DNA of 33,775 nt from Acetobacteraceae bacterium (GTDB lineage: Bacteria; Pseudomonadota; Alphaproteobacteria; Acetobacterales; Acetobacteraceae), in NCBI GenBank assembly GCA_947474705.1, contig CANJJS010000055.1, positions 1 through 33,775 of the forward strand, in the 5' to 3' direction. The position numbers and the translations under genes are program-made. Positions 8,695 through 16,903 of this stretch are shown in pieces. Under the pieces are notes generated by a model that made no database searches, was not told the DNA's origin, and saw nothing but the letters and a program-made list of their open reading frames with translations. Position 1 is the first letter of the stretch, and the number at the start of each line of letters is the position of its first letter.

Positions 8695-8716
8695 GAAAGC
8701 GGAGCGCAGGCCGCTT

Positions 8717-9880
8717 TTACGGCAGCGTCACCATGCCCATCCACCACATGAACTTGCCGCCGGTCTCCATATCGTAACTTCGGACAAAAGCCAGCTTGCC
8801 GTCGTCGCCGATGCGGAACAGGCTGAGTCGGGTCGGCACCTCGGTGCCATCGGGCATCGGCAGGCCCATGATATGGGCGCAAACCATCAACTTTCCCGTG
8901 GGGTCGATATGGAAAGTGCGGCAATGGATGCCGTTGGTATCGGCGTGCTGGATCGGGATGGGCTCGCCGTTCCGTTGGTCGATGGCGAAGACGGCGATGG
9001 AGTTCTCGCCGCCGGCGAAGACTTTCTTGCCGTTTTGCTCGACGGTGTTGTTGGCGCGGTTGGCGACGTAGACGAAGCGGCCGTTGGGATGGACGTGGAC
9101 GGTGCCGACGACCTGATGGCCGATGACGGCGTCGGGTTTTCGCAGTGTGTTGACGCGGAAGGCGGGGGTTTCCGCCAGTTTGCCGGCGTCGTGGACGAAC
9201 AGATCGACGGCGTTCTGGCGTTCCAGCGCGATGTAAATCCAGGGTTTCGTGGGGTGGAAGTCCAAATGCCGCGGGCCGAAGCCAAAGCCGCCATTGGGCG
9301 CGATCGACACCTCGTCGCGCAGAGTGCCGCTGTCGTTGCGAAAGATTTTGAGGGAGCCCGGTTCCTCGGGTTTGCCTTTGGCGGCATCGTGGCCGCGGGC
9401 GATCAGGATGACATGGCCGTTGTCCGGCATGGCGAGAATTTGGTGCGGAAAAATGCCGGGATCGGTGCCTTCGGGCAGCGGGACCTCGGCGCCCAACGTG
9501 GCGTCGGCGGCGATCTTGTAAACGCGGACATCCGGGGGGTTGTTGAAGGCGACGAGAACATTTTCCGACGAGATGTCGGTCGCCATGTGGATCGGACGGT
9601 ACGGCAGCGGAATGGGCGCGCCATGCGTGGTCAAAGCGCCGGTGGCGTCGATCGCGAGCGCGCTGACATGGTGCGTGGTCCCGGCGGGCCCCATGCCAGA
9701 GGCGCTGTCGCTGGTCGCGGCATATAAAAATTTCCGGTTCGCGTGCGGCCAGACATATTGCACGTTGGCCGGCAGGGTGACGGAGCCTCGACGGGTCAAA
9801 GTGGCGGCTTCGGCGTCCATGTCGAACTGGATCAGTTCGGCGCCGATACTGGCGTAAAGCACGGTGGTTTTCTCGGACAT
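8717..9880 (-). CDS. Lactonase-family seven-bladed beta-propeller (6-phosphogluconolactonase-like)
   Basis: A 387-residue protein without a signal peptide, so probably cytoplasmic. Repeating blade motifs are visible: NRKFLYAATSD, ENVLVAFNNPPDVRVYKI, RHLDFHPTKPWIYIALE, VHVHPNGRFVYVANRANNTVE and RTFHIDPTGKLMVCAH. These fit the YbhE/lactonase family, which opens sugar lactones. The ATG at 9880 has GAGGGAG 8 nt upstream. It starts 12 nt after the thioesterase stop, forming a two-gene minus-strand unit. The exact lactone substrate is unknown, and some family members have other roles. Confidence 0.87.
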   Translation of the reverse strand: MSEKTTVLYASIGAELIQFDMDAEAATLTRRGSVTLPANVQYVWPHANRKFLYAATSDSASGMGPAGTTHHVSALAIDATGALTTHGAPIPLPYRPIHMATDISSENVLVAFNNPPDVRVYKIAADATLGAEVPLPEGTDPGIFPHQILAMPDNGHVILIARGHDAAKGKPEEPGSLKIFRNDSGTLRDEVSIAPNGGFGFGPRHLDFHPTKPWIYIALERQNAVDLFVHDAGKLAETPAFRVNTLRKPDAVIGHQVVGTVHVHPNGRFVYVANRANNTVEQNGKKVFAGGENSIAVFAIDQRNGEPIPIQHADTNGIHCRTFHIDPTGKLMVCAHIMGLPMPDGTEVPTRLSLFRIGDDGKLAFVRSYDMETGGKFMWWMGMVTLP

Positions 9881-9892
9881 TTCGTTTCTCCC

Positions 9893-10315
9893 TCAGGCGG
9901 CGCCGGACAGGGCGTAGGTCCCCGTCGCGTGCGATACGAGTTTCGATGTCGAGGCCTCGACGATCCGGACCTCGGCGGTGAACAGGCGGCGGCCCATGCG
10001 CAAAGGCGTCGCGGTGGCGATCAGCGGCAGAGTCATGGCGGGGCGGAGGAAATTGATGTTCAGATCGACCGTCACCGCCATGGCATCGTGCTTTTCGGCC
10101 AGGATCAGGGCGTAAATCGCGACATCCGCGAGGGCGAACTGCACGGGACCCGCGACGCTGCCGCCGGGACGGGTGACGTGCGGGCCGGGCCCGAGCCGGA
10201 CCGAAGCGGTGTGGGCCGCGGCCTCCAGGACGTCGATATTAAACAGCGGCACCAACGGCAGGCCGGCATCGATATGGGCGCGTATCTGCTCCTGGGTCCA
10301 GGCATCGTCGGTCAC
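9893..10315 (-). CDS. PaaI-family hotdog-fold thioesterase
   Basis: 140 residues from the GTG at 10315. A longer frame from 10399 exists but overlaps the start of the divergent glycosidase gene and adds 28 basic residues of no family character. Hotdog features are the helix region GPVQFALADVAIYALIL, then DLNINFLRPA and the closing strand LVSHATGTYAL. PaaI-like enzymes hydrolyse acyl-CoA thioesters in the cytoplasm. In place of the usual G-x-x-x-x-L-x-D it has GPVQFALAD, so the catalytic Asp is kept. The gene is 12 nt upstream of the lactonase. The start-site ribosome-binding sequence (AAGAGAGAG) is weak. Confidence 0.82.
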   Translation of the reverse strand: MTDDAWTQEQIRAHIDAGLPLVPLFNIDVLEAAAHTASVRLGPGPHVTRPGGSVAGPVQFALADVAIYALILAEKHDAMAVTVDLNINFLRPAMTLPLIATATPLRMGRRLFTAEVRIVEASTSKLVSHATGTYALSGAA

Positions 10316-10388
10316 GGCGGGCTCTCTCTTGCGCCGGACGAGGGTACCGGGCCAGGGTCCACGCCGCAACCGCTGGGACGAAACGGGC

Positions 10389-12509
10389 ATGGCGTTCAAG
10401 GTTCAGGTCGGGCCGCCGCAGATCGCGATCCATCAGGCGATGACGGTGCTGGTGACGGAGCCGGACGGCGGAATCGTCTGGCCATCGGACAAAGGCCTCT
10501 ATCTGCTGGACACGCGGGTGTTGAGCGCGTGGTCGGTGCAGGCCAATGGCACGGACTGGGATCTTCTCAATGGCGGCGCCGTCGATCACGACACGGCGCG
10601 GATTTATCTGACGAACAAAACGTTTCAGACGGAAAACGGCGATGTGCCGCGGCGGACTCTGTCGCTGATCGTGGCGCGGCATCTGGACGGCGGCTTGCAC
10701 GAAGACCTGGATATCGTGAATTACGGACAAACGGCGGTCCGGTTCAATCTGGAGGTCATGATTCGTTCCGATTTCGCCGATGTCTTCGACGTGAAGGACA
10801 AACGAAACATCAGGCGCGGCCGGATCGAATCGCGATGGGAGGGCCGGACGCTGACGACCTCCTACCGCAACCAGGATTTTTTCCGGTCGGTGGCGATCGC
10901 CGTTCAGCCCAACGATATTCAGGCTGTCTACGCGAACGGGCGGATCAGTTTCGACATTTCCCTGCCGCCCGGACAAAGCTGGCACGCGTGTTTGTTATAC
11001 AGTTTCGGCGCGAACGGCCGGGATTTCCCGGCGCCGGACGCGCATGCGAGCGGACATGTGCCCTCCGGCGCCTGGCGCGAGTCAGTGCCCAAACTGCAAA
11101 CCGCGAACGAGGAATTCTACCGAATGTACCGGCAGGCGATCGACGACATGGGCGCGTTGCGGCTGCCCATGGCGGGCTCCGCCGGAGAGGTCGTCGTGCC
11201 CGCGGCCGGTCTGCCCTGGTTCATGGCGCCGTTCGGACGCGACAGCCTGATCGCCTCGCTGCAAACCATTTTCATTCATCCCGCTTTCGCCACGGGCACG
11301 CTGGACGTGCTGGGGGTATGGCAGGCGACGGTCCGGGATGCCTGGCGGGACGCGGAACCCGGCAAGATCATGCACGAATTGCGCTATGGGGAACTCGCGC
11401 ATTTCAAATTGATCCGGCACACGCCGTACTACGGCACCGCCGACGCGACGCCGCTGTATTTGATCGTGCTCCACGCGGCCTGGAAGGCCACCGGCGATCG
11501 CGCCTTGCTGGAACGATATCTGCCGAACGCCGAGGCGGCGTTGCGCTGGATCGACGAGGAAGGCGACCGCGACGGAGACCTGTTTCAGGAATTTCACAAG
11601 CGCGCCGAGGACGGTTACGAAAATCAGAACTGGAAGGATTCCGGGGATTCGATGACCTGGCCGGACGGCTCGCCGGTCGTGGGGCCCAAGGCCTTGTGCG
11701 AATTGCAAGCCTATGTCTACGACGCGTGGCGGCGCATGGCCGAAGTGTTCGACGCGCTGGACCGGCCGGACCGCGCCGCGGCGCTGCGCGCCAAAGCCGC
11801 CGCGCTGTTCGAAAAATTCAACGCGGTGTTCTGGAACGAAGATCTCGGGTTTTATGCGTATCTGCTGGATGGGCAGAAGCGGCCAGTGCCGACCGTGACC
11901 TCCAACGCCGGGCATTTGTTGTGGTTGGGCATCGTTCCGCCGGATCGGGCGGCGCGGGTCGTCGCGCGGCTGATGGCGCCGGACATGAACACGGGCTGGG
12001 GAATCCGGACATTGTCCAGCACGCACGGGGCGTATAATCCGTATTCTTATCAGAACGGATCGGTTTGGCCGCACGATACCTCGATCGCCGCGCTCGGGTT
12101 CAAACGCTACGGTTTTCACGCGGAAGCCGCGCAACTGGCGCGCGGCTTGTCCGATGCCGCCAGCCATTTTCAGCAGAATCAGTTGCCGGAACTTTACGCG
12201 GGGATCGATCGCGCGAGTCCGTTTTTCCCGATTCAGTATCTCGGCGCCAACGTGCCGCAGGCATGGGCCGCCGGTTCGGCGTTTTTCATGACTCAGGCCT
12301 TGCTGGGGTTGGAGCAGGACGCGCCGAACGGATGCCTGTGGGTCGATCCGCACCTGCCCGCATGGTTGCCGGATGTGACGCTGACCGGGATTCCGCTCGG
12401 GGACAAGAAACTCTCGGTGCGGTTCGCGCGTGGGGCCGAGAGCACGTCGGTGGAAGTGCTGGAAGGCGATCCGGCTTCGGTCCGGCGGCGAAAATTCCTC
12501 AGCCGGTAG
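10389..12509 (+). CDS. Amylo-alpha-1,6-glucosidase / glycogen-debranching-like glycosidase
   Basis: 706 residues from the ATG at 10389; the upstream extension to 10173 is antisense to the thioesterase and lacks family character. Residues of about 1-230 match the N-terminal beta domain of bacterial debranching enzymes (GLYLLDTRVLSAW, DIVNYGQTAVRFNLEV, FADVFDVKD). The rest is an alpha/alpha toroid: WFMAPFGRDSLIASLQ (about 277-292), NWKDSGDSMTWPDG (about 414-427), GWGIRTLSS and QNGSVWPHDTSIAALG. These stretches hold the acidic catalytic residues of the family. The protein has no signal peptide, so it would work on cytoplasmic alpha-glucans or glucosides. The 3' end overlaps the convergent MFS gene by 11 nt. 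No glycogen synthesis genes are nearby, so the role may be in compatible-solute or storage-glucan turnover. Confidence 0.88.
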   Translation: MAFKVQVGPPQIAIHQAMTVLVTEPDGGIVWPSDKGLYLLDTRVLSAWSVQANGTDWDLLNGGAVDHDTARIYLTNKTFQTENGDVPRRTLSLIVARHLDGGLHEDLDIVNYGQTAVRFNLEVMIRSDFADVFDVKDKRNIRRGRIESRWEGRTLTTSYRNQDFFRSVAIAVQPNDIQAVYANGRISFDISLPPGQSWHACLLYSFGANGRDFPAPDAHASGHVPSGAWRESVPKLQTANEEFYRMYRQAIDDMGALRLPMAGSAGEVVVPAAGLPWFMAPFGRDSLIASLQTIFIHPAFATGTLDVLGVWQATVRDAWRDAEPGKIMHELRYGELAHFKLIRHTPYYGTADATPLYLIVLHAAWKATGDRALLERYLPNAEAALRWIDEEGDRDGDLFQEFHKRAEDGYENQNWKDSGDSMTWPDGSPVVGPKALCELQAYVYDAWRRMAEVFDALDRPDRAAALRAKAAALFEKFNAVFWNEDLGFYAYLLDGQKRPVPTVTSNAGHLLWLGIVPPDRAARVVARLMAPDMNTGWGIRTLSSTHGAYNPYSYQNGSVWPHDTSIAALGFKRYGFHAEAAQLARGLSDAASHFQQNQLPELYAGIDRASPFFPIQYLGANVPQAWAAGSAFFMTQALLGLEQDAPNGCLWVDPHLPAWLPDVTLTGIPLGDKKLSVRFARGAESTSVEVLEGDPASVRRRKFLSR

Positions 12510-13737
12510 ACGGCTCCTTGAATTCCGGGACTTTCAGCCAGACCCAGATCAGGTTCGCCGCCAACAGCACCGTCGAGAGCACGAAGACGTAACGAATGCC
12601 CAAACCGGCGGCGATCAAACCGCCCATCAGCGGTCCCATGGAATTGCCGAGAAAACTGGCGGACGCCGTCATGCCATAGATGGTGCCACGATTTTCTCGC
12701 GCGACACCGCGCCCGATCAAGGCGTTGGCGGTGGGCAAAATGCCGCCGATGAACAGCCCGACGGCGAAGCGCTCCGCCACGAACACCCAGTAATTGTCGA
12801 CGAAAATCTGCGGCAGGCTGGTCAGCACCGCACCCAGCAGACAGATCAACAAAACCCGGCGGTAACCGATGATGTCCGAACGATTGCCGAGAAACGGCGA
12901 GGCCATCAAATTCGCGAGACCCGTGATGGAAAAAGCCACCCCCGCCAAAGTCGCGATCTGGGGCGGCGAACCGATCAGTTCCTGCACGAAAATCGTCACC
13001 ACCGGCTGCACGGTGCGCACGCTGAACTGCGCCATCAGCAGCACGAAGAACAAAGCCATGAGACTCGCCGAGCCGATCAACAGGCGCAGCCCGGACAACA
13101 TGGAACGGGATTTCGCGCCCTCCTTCGGCGGAACGAAATTCTCCTTCACGGCGAACCACACCAAAACCACTCCGCCACCGGTCAGCGCCGAGGTGATAAA
13201 GAACGGAATCCGATAACTGCCAGTGATGTCGGCGAGAATGCCGCCCAAAACCGGGCCGACCAAAGATCCCACCATCTGACCGGAACTCAACCACCCCAAC
13301 GCATACCCGAGCCGGCGCTCCGGCACCTGGCTGGCGACCAAAGCGATCGCCGAGGTCGAAAATCCCGCGAACATGCCCATCAACGCGCGGGCGCCGAAAA
13401 ACTGCCAGACGTTGGTGGACATGGCCATCACAATGGTAAAGGTCGTGATGGCGAGACTGGACCGCAACAAAGACAACTTCCGCCCATGCTTGTCCGCGAT
13501 CCGGCCCCAGACCGGCGAGGCGAAAGCCGCGACGAACGACGTGGAGCCAGTGATCAACCCACTCCAAATATCGATGCCCTCAACCGTCGTCACCCCCAAA
13601 GACGGCAACATCAACGGCACGATGGGGCTGAGAAAACTAAACGATCCCGTCATGAGGACCTGTATCCCCACCATCACCCAAAGCGTTCGCCGCCACCCGG
13701 ACGTCTCCTGGGCCTGCATGTCCTCGATCTGACTCAT
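12499..13737 (-). CDS. MFS drug/metabolite exporter (12 TM)
   Basis: 412 residues from the ATG at 13737, preceded by a GGGGGG run. The longer frame to 13953 translates through the structured repeat and is rejected. About 12 hydrophobic segments are visible, with MFS motif A GRIADKHGRK (about residues 80-89) between the second and third helices. ALGWLSSGQMVGSLVGPVLG resembles motif C of drug:H+ antiporters, which favours efflux. The C-terminal half repeats the pattern (LIGRGVARENRGTIYG, NSMGPLMGGLIAAGLG). The substrate is unknown. It points away from the TauD operon and shares the divergent region containing structured repeat A. Confidence 0.9.
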   Translation of the reverse strand: MSQIEDMQAQETSGWRRTLWVMVGIQVLMTGSFSFLSPIVPLMLPSLGVTTVEGIDIWSGLITGSTSFVAAFASPVWGRIADKHGRKLSLLRSSLAITTFTIVMAMSTNVWQFFGARALMGMFAGFSTSAIALVASQVPERRLGYALGWLSSGQMVGSLVGPVLGGILADITGSYRIPFFITSALTGGGVVLVWFAVKENFVPPKEGAKSRSMLSGLRLLIGSASLMALFFVLLMAQFSVRTVQPVVTIFVQELIGSPPQIATLAGVAFSITGLANLMASPFLGNRSDIIGYRRVLLICLLGAVLTSLPQIFVDNYWVFVAERFAVGLFIGGILPTANALIGRGVARENRGTIYGMTASASFLGNSMGPLMGGLIAAGLGIRYVFVLSTVLLAANLIWVWLKVPEFKEPSTG

Positions 13738-13813
13738 CCCCCCATCGTAGCGCATCCCACACCGGTGGAAAGGTTCGAAGCCCAGGCTCGACCGGCCCGT
13801 GCATGCGTCAGCG

Positions 13814-14039
13814 CTGGGGCGTTGCCCCAGACCCCACGGGGGGCGCTGCCCCTCGACCCCACCAGGGCGGGAGCCCTGGACCCGATCGATTTGGGGGATG
13901 AATGAGGGAGGGGCATCCGAGACGTTGCAACCTCCGTATAGGCCCTCCCTCATTCATCCCCCAATTAATGGGTTCCAAGGGCTCGCCCTTGGCGGGTTCG
14001 AAGGGCAGCGTCCTCGCGGGGTCCGGGGCAGAGCCCCGG
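13814..14039. repeat. Structured repeat, copy A (hairpin chain with variable 22-bp stem)
   Basis: Seven hairpins in a row. Small ones are at 13814-13830 (CTGGGGC-GTT-GCCCCAG), 13840-13852 and 13862-13879 (CCAGGGC-GGGA-GCCCTGG). The large one has a perfect 22-bp stem, 13891-13912 with 13943-13964, and a 30-nt loop. Then come 13975-13992 (CCAAGGGC-TC-GCCCTTGG), a weaker one near 13999-14016, and 14023-14039 (CCGGGGC-AGA-GCCCCGG). It lies between divergent genes (MFS and TauD), so it is not simply a terminator. The same architecture recurs at 20222-20451. No transposase gene is attached. I do not recognise a named family. It could be a miniature mobile element, a structured RNA or a recombination site. 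Confidence 0.85.
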
Positions 14040-14131
14040 CGTTAACATATGCACAGGCCGATCAAGCCCAGGGTTTGACACCCCTCCCCCGGTTTGGAAG
14101 AGTCGGCGCTTGTGGAAAGGGCGGAGCCGAT

Positions 14132-15019
14132 ATGAGCAATACCTTGGAGCCTATCCCGCTGACGGGGCCTCGGGCGGATGAGACGCTGTCCTTGCCGGAT
14201 TTTGGCGGTATCGAGATCGAGGGGATCGATCTGTCGAAACCGTTGAGTCAGGAGCGGAAGGACTGGATTATCCGCATGTTCCGGACGCATCCGGTGGTGG
14301 TGTTCCGGGGGCAGGATCTGACCAAGGACGCGCAATATGCGTTTACCCTGAATTTTGGCGAAATCGAGGGTCTGCACGTCAATCGGCACATCGACCCCGT
14401 GAAATACTCGCCAGTGCACACGGTTTCCAATCTCGGGACCGATGGCAGGCCGGGCGCGCCGATCCGGGAGCGGGGCAATTATTATTGGCACAGCGACAAA
14501 TCGTATCACGATGTGCCCTCGCTGATGACGATGTTGCACGGGGTGGAGATTCCCTCGCGCGGCGGAGAGACGCAATTCGCGAATTTGGCGAAGGCCTACG
14601 CGGCGCTGGACGAGCCGACGAAGCAGCGGATCGAGGGGTTGCGTGCCGTCCATAGTTGGGAGCGGAGCCGCATCCAGTCGAACAGCCTGCCGGCGACGGA
14701 AGAGCAAATCCGGGAACGGCCGGCGGTGAATCATCCGATCGTGCGGACGCATCCGGACACAGGTCTGAAGTCGCTGTATTTGGGCAACCACGCCTCGCAT
14801 ATTCTGGGCTGGCCAGAAGAAGAAGGGCGGGCGCTGATCCGCTGGCTGGAGGCCTTCGCGACGCAGGCCCGGTTTGTTTATTCGCACAGTTGGCGCAAAG
14901 GCGATCTGACGATCTGGGACAATCGCTGCACCGTGCATCGTGCGTTGCAACACCAGAACATGAACGCGGAGCGGCGGGTGCTGCACCGGACCGTGGTCAA
15001 GGGAACGGTGCCGTACTGA
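14132..15019 (+). CDS. TauD/TfdA-family Fe(II)/2-oxoglutarate dioxygenase
   Basis: 295 residues from the ATG at 14132, with GGAG about 6 nt before it; the upstream extension crosses the structured repeat. The iron triad is H120 and D122 in YYWHSDKSYHD plus H269 in IWDNRCTVHRAL; the 2-oxoglutarate arginine is probably R281 or R282 in AERRVLHRT. RGGETQFAN and NHPIVRTHPDTG are typical of the family. It would hydroxylate or cleave a small acid in the cytoplasm. It is the first gene of a four-gene plus-strand operon, one base before the dehydrogenase start. A TTGACA hexamer at 14075-14080 could be a -35 box, but no good -10 follows. The substrate is unknown. Confidence 0.93.
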   Translation: MSNTLEPIPLTGPRADETLSLPDFGGIEIEGIDLSKPLSQERKDWIIRMFRTHPVVVFRGQDLTKDAQYAFTLNFGEIEGLHVNRHIDPVKYSPVHTVSNLGTDGRPGAPIRERGNYYWHSDKSYHDVPSLMTMLHGVEIPSRGGETQFANLAKAYAALDEPTKQRIEGLRAVHSWERSRIQSNSLPATEEQIRERPAVNHPIVRTHPDTGLKSLYLGNHASHILGWPEEEGRALIRWLEAFATQARFVYSHSWRKGDLTIWDNRCTVHRALQHQNMNAERRVLHRTVVKGTVPY

Positions 15020-15020
15020 C

Positions 15021-15992
15021 ATGAAAATCGTCATTCCCGATGAATATCAGGACGCCATCGAGCGGCTGCCCTGTTACGCCTTGCTCGACGACCACGATGT
15101 CACGCGCTACCGCGAGCCCGCGCGCGATTTCGAGGATTTGGTTCAGCGCCTGTACCCGGCGGAGGCGATCGTCGCCATCCGGGAACGCGTGACCTTCGAT
15201 CGGAAGCTGATCGAGCGGTTGCCAAACCTGAAGTTGATCGCGCTGGTCGGGCGGAACGCGACGACGATCGATTATGCCGCCTGTACCGAGCATGGGGTGA
15301 CGGTGTCCCGCGGGAAGAGCAATTCGCCTCACTCGCCGGCGGAACTGACGGTGGCGCTGATGATGGCGTCGCGGCGGAACATCGTCATCGAAGCGGAACG
15401 GATGCGGCGGGGGGAATGGCCTTATACGCTGTCGCACCGATTGCACGGCTCGACGCTGGGGATTTTCGGGCTGGGGAACATTGGCGCGCTGGTCGCGAAG
15501 GCCGGGGCCGGTCTGGGCATGAACGTCCTGGTCTGGGGCCAGGAAACCTCGGCGAAGCGGGCTTTGGAGGCGGGGTACGCGGTGGCGCCGAACAAGGCGG
15601 CGTTGTTCGAGCAATCCGATGTGTTGTCGTTGCATGTGCGCGTCAAGCCGGACACGGCGGGGATCGTGCGGCCGGAGGATCTGGCGCGGATGAAGCCGAC
15701 GGCGCTGATCGTGAACACCTCACGCGCGGAACTGATCGCGCCGGGCGCGCTGCTGACGGCGCTGCGGGCGGGGCGGCCGGGCTACGCGGCGGTGGATGTG
15801 TACGAAGAAGAACCGGTGATGAACGGCGATCATCCGTTTCTGTCGATGCCGAATGTGATCTGCACGCCGCATCTGGGATGGGCGGAATGGGATAATTTCG
15901 ACCTGTATTACGCGGAGGCGTTCGACCAGATCGATGCCTTCGCGAAAGGTCTGCCGATGCGGCTGGCCAATCCGGAGGTGAAACCGCGCTGA
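15021..15992 (+). CDS. D-2-hydroxyacid dehydrogenase, NAD(P)-dependent
   Basis: 323 residues of the D-isomer-specific 2-hydroxyacid dehydrogenase family (SerA/GyaR-like). The Rossmann turn is GIFGLGNIGALVAKAG (about residues 148-163). The catalytic set is Arg in NTSRAELI (about 235), Glu in DVYEEEP (about 263) and His in CTPHLGWAEW (about 284). The substrate-binding loop is VGRNATTIDYAACTEHGV. It interconverts a 2-hydroxyacid and a 2-oxoacid in the cytoplasm. The single-base gap after the TauD stop and TGATG overlap with the next gene show an operon. A likely role is oxidising or reducing the product of the dioxygenase step. Confidence 0.92.
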   Translation: MKIVIPDEYQDAIERLPCYALLDDHDVTRYREPARDFEDLVQRLYPAEAIVAIRERVTFDRKLIERLPNLKLIALVGRNATTIDYAACTEHGVTVSRGKSNSPHSPAELTVALMMASRRNIVIEAERMRRGEWPYTLSHRLHGSTLGIFGLGNIGALVAKAGAGLGMNVLVWGQETSAKRALEAGYAVAPNKAALFEQSDVLSLHVRVKPDTAGIVRPEDLARMKPTALIVNTSRAELIAPGALLTALRAGRPGYAAVDVYEEEPVMNGDHPFLSMPNVICTPHLGWAEWDNFDLYYAEAFDQIDAFAKGLPMRLANPEVKPR

Positions 15993-16903
15993 TGGACCCG
16001 GACCTGATCGCTTACTCGCCGATCGCGCAAAGACCGGCGTTGCGCTGGCCCAACGGGGCCCGCGTGGCGCTGTGGGTCGTGCCGAATATCGAACATTACG
16101 AGTATCTACCGAAATTCGTGAGGACGCGCGATCCCTGGCCACGCTCGCCGCATCCGGATGTTCTCGGGTATTCGCAGCGGGATTATGGGAACCGGGTGGG
16201 GTTGTGGCGCTTCTTCGACCTGTCGGACGCCTTGGGGCTGCGGTGTACCGTCAGCCTCAGCATGACCGTGATTCAGCATTATCCCGCGATATTGGAAGCG
16301 ATGGAGAAGCGGAAATGGGAGTTGATGTCCCACGGCATTTATAACACCCGTTACCACTGGGATTTTTCCATCGAGGAAGAGCGCGCGGCGATGCTGGAAA
16401 GCCGGGACATCCATCGGAAACTGACGGGTCGCGAACAAAAAGGCTGGTTCAGTCCGGCGATCACCAACACGCTGAACACCTTCGATCTGGCGGCGGAATG
16501 CGGGTTCGAATACACCGCCGATCTGTATCACGACGACCAGCCATTTCCGCTGAAAGTAAAGACGGGCAAACTTCTGTCGGTTCCCTATACGATCGATCTG
16601 AACGACGTCATTGTCCATCGCCGTGGCGAAGAAGCGGACGCCTTCGCCCAACAGATCAAAGATCATTTCGACACGGTCTACGCCGAGGGGGCGGAGCAGG
16701 GCCGCGTCATGTGCGTCGCGCTGCATCCGTTCTGGGTGGGCCAGCCGCACCGTACCAGAGCGATCCGCGAAGCCTTCGAATATATTCTTTCCCATGCCGG
16801 CGTCTGGCAAACCACGGGCGAGGAGATCGCGGGATGGTATAACGCCAATTATTTGCCGTTGATCGAGGCGCATCTGGCCGCGCGGGAGGCCGCGAATGGT
16901 TGA
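15992..16903 (+). CDS. NodB-fold polysaccharide deacetylase-family hydrolase, paralogue 1 (PuuE-like)
   Basis: 303 residues; the start overlaps the previous stop (TGATG), with GGAGGTG about 11 nt upstream. The fold is recognised from RWPNGARVALWVVPNIEHYE, GNRVGLWRFFDLSDALGL, ELMSHGIYNTRYH, GWFSPAITNTLNTFDLAAECGFEYTADLYHDD and VALHPFWVGQPHR. The classic TFDDG metal motif is replaced by PNIEHYE, so a metal-dependent chitin-type deacetylase is unlikely. This resembles the metal-independent PuuE allantoinase/amidohydrolase branch. There is no signal peptide, so it acts in the cytoplasm, probably on an amide bond of a small molecule. It is clearly homologous to the next gene. Confidence 0.85.
   Translation: MDPDLIAYSPIAQRPALRWPNGARVALWVVPNIEHYEYLPKFVRTRDPWPRSPHPDVLGYSQRDYGNRVGLWRFFDLSDALGLRCTVSLSMTVIQHYPAILEAMEKRKWELMSHGIYNTRYHWDFSIEEERAAMLESRDIHRKLTGREQKGWFSPAITNTLNTFDLAAECGFEYTADLYHDDQPFPLKVKTGKLLSVPYTIDLNDVIVHRRGEEADAFAQQIKDHFDTVYAEGAEQGRVMCVALHPFWVGQPHRTRAIREAFEYILSHAGVWQTTGEEIAGWYNANYLPLIEAHLAAREAANG

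Noticed and set aside
9743-12037. A 764-codon plus-strand frame overlapping the lactonase, thioesterase and debranching genes
   Set aside because: It is a shadow frame. The overlapping 10389-12509 frame carries all glycosidase motifs.
13891-13964. Integron attC site or retron msd
   Set aside because: There are no GTTRRRY-type core sites with extrahelical bases, no integrase and no reverse transcriptase in the window.
13814-14039. Reading repeat A as a transcription terminator
   Set aside because: It sits between two divergent gene starts, has no U-tracts, and shares a complex architecture with copy B, so a simple terminator is a poor explanation.
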